Positions 13,087 through 13,849 of a stretch of DNA of 13,849 bases are shown here, piece after piece. How positions within the stretch are numbered: position 1 is the stretch's first letter; each line of letters begins with the position of its first letter. The translations under genes and the position numbers were made by a program. Where the stretch lies: contig DAOUQS010000021.1 of the NCBI GenBank assembly GCA_030625465.1, positions 1 through 13,849 of the forward strand, in the 5' to 3' direction. This DNA comes from Amylibacter sp. Lineage in GTDB: Bacteria > Pseudomonadota > Alphaproteobacteria > Rhodobacterales > Rhodobacteraceae. Below the pieces are notes generated by a model. The model had not been told where the DNA came from. It ran no database searches and worked only from the letters and a program-made list of their open reading frames with translations.

Positions 13087-13849
13087 CTATTCTGTCGCAG
13101 TCTTGACGCAGCGGTCTATTGCATCCAGCCCCTTTTGCTTTTCCGCGTCCGAAATAAACGAGGCGACATACGAGTTCTTGGCAAGCTGTATAATATCATG
13201 CGCATCCAGCCCGACAGCCTTGGCCACCTGTTTGTAATTATCGTTAATATAGCCGCCAAAATAGCTGGGATCATCGGAATTGATCGTGGTTAACAGCCCC
13301 GCTTGCAATGCTTTCTTAACCGGATGCTGGTCCAGCTGTTCGATACCGCGCAGACGCAGATTTGACAGCGGGCACATGGTCATCGGGGTTTGGTCGCGCA
13401 CCATGCGTGCGATCAGCGCAGGATCTTCAAAGGCACGGTTACCGTGGTCGACGCGCTGCACCTTAAGGTCATCAAGGGTAGTTTCTATATAAGCCGCCGG
13501 CCCCTCTTCGCCCGCGTGCGCTACGGGGATGAAGCCCTGTTTGCGGGCCTCGGCAAACACCCGGCTGAATTTCTCAGGCGGATTGCCCGCTTCCGCGCTG
13601 TCCAGCCCGACGCCAAAGATATGGTCTTTGTGTTTACAGGCGCAATCCAGCGCTTCAAACGCGGCCTCTTCGGGCAGGTGACGCAGAAAACACATGATCA
13701 GTTTTGATGATATGCCCATTTCCTTATGTGCGGTTTCAAGTGCGGATGTGATCCCGCCCAGCACGGTTTCAAATGAAACACCGCGTTCCATATGCGCCTG
13801 CGGGTCAAAGAATATTTCCACATGGCGCACCCCGTCCCCGTGTACTTTT
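13087..13849 (-). CDS. Adenine deaminase / adenosine deaminase superfamily protein, 5' end outside the window
   Basis: The minus-strand frame is open to the right edge (first full codons read KVHGDGVRHVEIFFDPQ), so about 253 C-terminal residues are seen and the start lies outside. Deaminase residues are visible: HAGEEGPAAYI (from 13518; catalytic Glu and a metal His), RVDHGNR, CPLSNLRLRG and NSDDPSYFGGYINDNY (metal-binding Asp pair). HAGEEGP followed by a Tyr, and SDDPxYFGGY, fit the adenine deaminase (Aah1-like) branch better than true adenosine deaminase, whose motif is usually HAGE without EGP. The product would be hypoxanthine plus ammonia, in purine salvage. Many genome annotations would call it adenosine deaminase. 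The desaturase follows after a 90-bp spacer. Confidence 0.85.
   Translation of the reverse strand, partial: KVHGDGVRHVEIFFDPQAHMERGVSFETVLGGITSALETAHKEMGISSKLIMCFLRHLPEEAAFEALDCACKHKDHIFGVGLDSAEAGNPPEKFSRVFAEARKQGFIPVAHAGEEGPAAYIETTLDDLKVQRVDHGNRAFEDPALIARMVRDQTPMTMCPLSNLRLRGIEQLDQHPVKKALQAGLLTTINSDDPSYFGGYINDNYKQVAKAVGLDAHDIIQLAKNSYVASFISDAEKQKGLDAIDRCVKTATE

Overview
The window looks like ordinary chromosome from an alphaproteobacterium of the order Rhodobacterales (Roseobacter-type), with moderate GC by eye. The clues are a separate F0 operon encoding both b and b' subunits, a Roseobacter-like subunit a, and a large GT14-family glycosyltransferase beside a small sulfotransferase. Genus and species cannot be told from this sequence.

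Layout: (1) 1-2479 is a divergent surface-glycan pair. A GT14 (Core-2/I-branching) glycosyltransferase on the minus strand runs off the left edge, and a sulfotransferase lies on the plus strand. (2) 2496-4139 is a PIN-domain protein with a long uncharacterised C-terminal part. It abuts the sulfotransferase stop, its codon use looks different, and it is the most accessory-looking gene here. (3) 4240-5876 is a minus-strand operon of endonuclease III (nth) and a PfkB-family adenosine kinase, coupled by an ATGA overlap. Divergent from it is an AraC-type HTH/O6-alkylguanine methyltransferase (Ada-like), so nth and the Ada-like gene form a DNA-repair divergon. (4) 6800-8923 holds three plus-strand single genes: an OmpA-family lipoprotein with its own terminator, a FadR-type GntR regulator, and a small secreted protein of unknown function. 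(5) 8969-11704 is the F0 operon on the minus strand, atpI-atpB-atpE-atpF'-atpF, with a good sigma70-like promoter upstream and a strong terminator at its end. The F1 genes are not in the window, as is usual for alphaproteobacteria with split operons. (6) 11894-13849 holds a membrane fatty acid desaturase and an adenine/adenosine deaminase that runs off the right edge.

How the genes relate: adenosine kinase and the deaminase both belong to purine salvage but are not adjacent. The F0 genes form one membrane complex. The glycosyltransferase and sulfotransferase may together build a sulfated surface polymer, which is inference from adjacency. No mobile element, CRISPR array, tRNA or rRNA was recognised. 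No clear new multi-gene system is visible. The observations most worth following up are the PIN-domain protein with its unknown C-terminal part, the conserved-looking glycosyltransferase C-terminal region, and several perfect palindromes in non-coding sequence: upstream of atpI, between atpE and atpF', upstream of the OmpA lipoprotein, and at 11825-11842.
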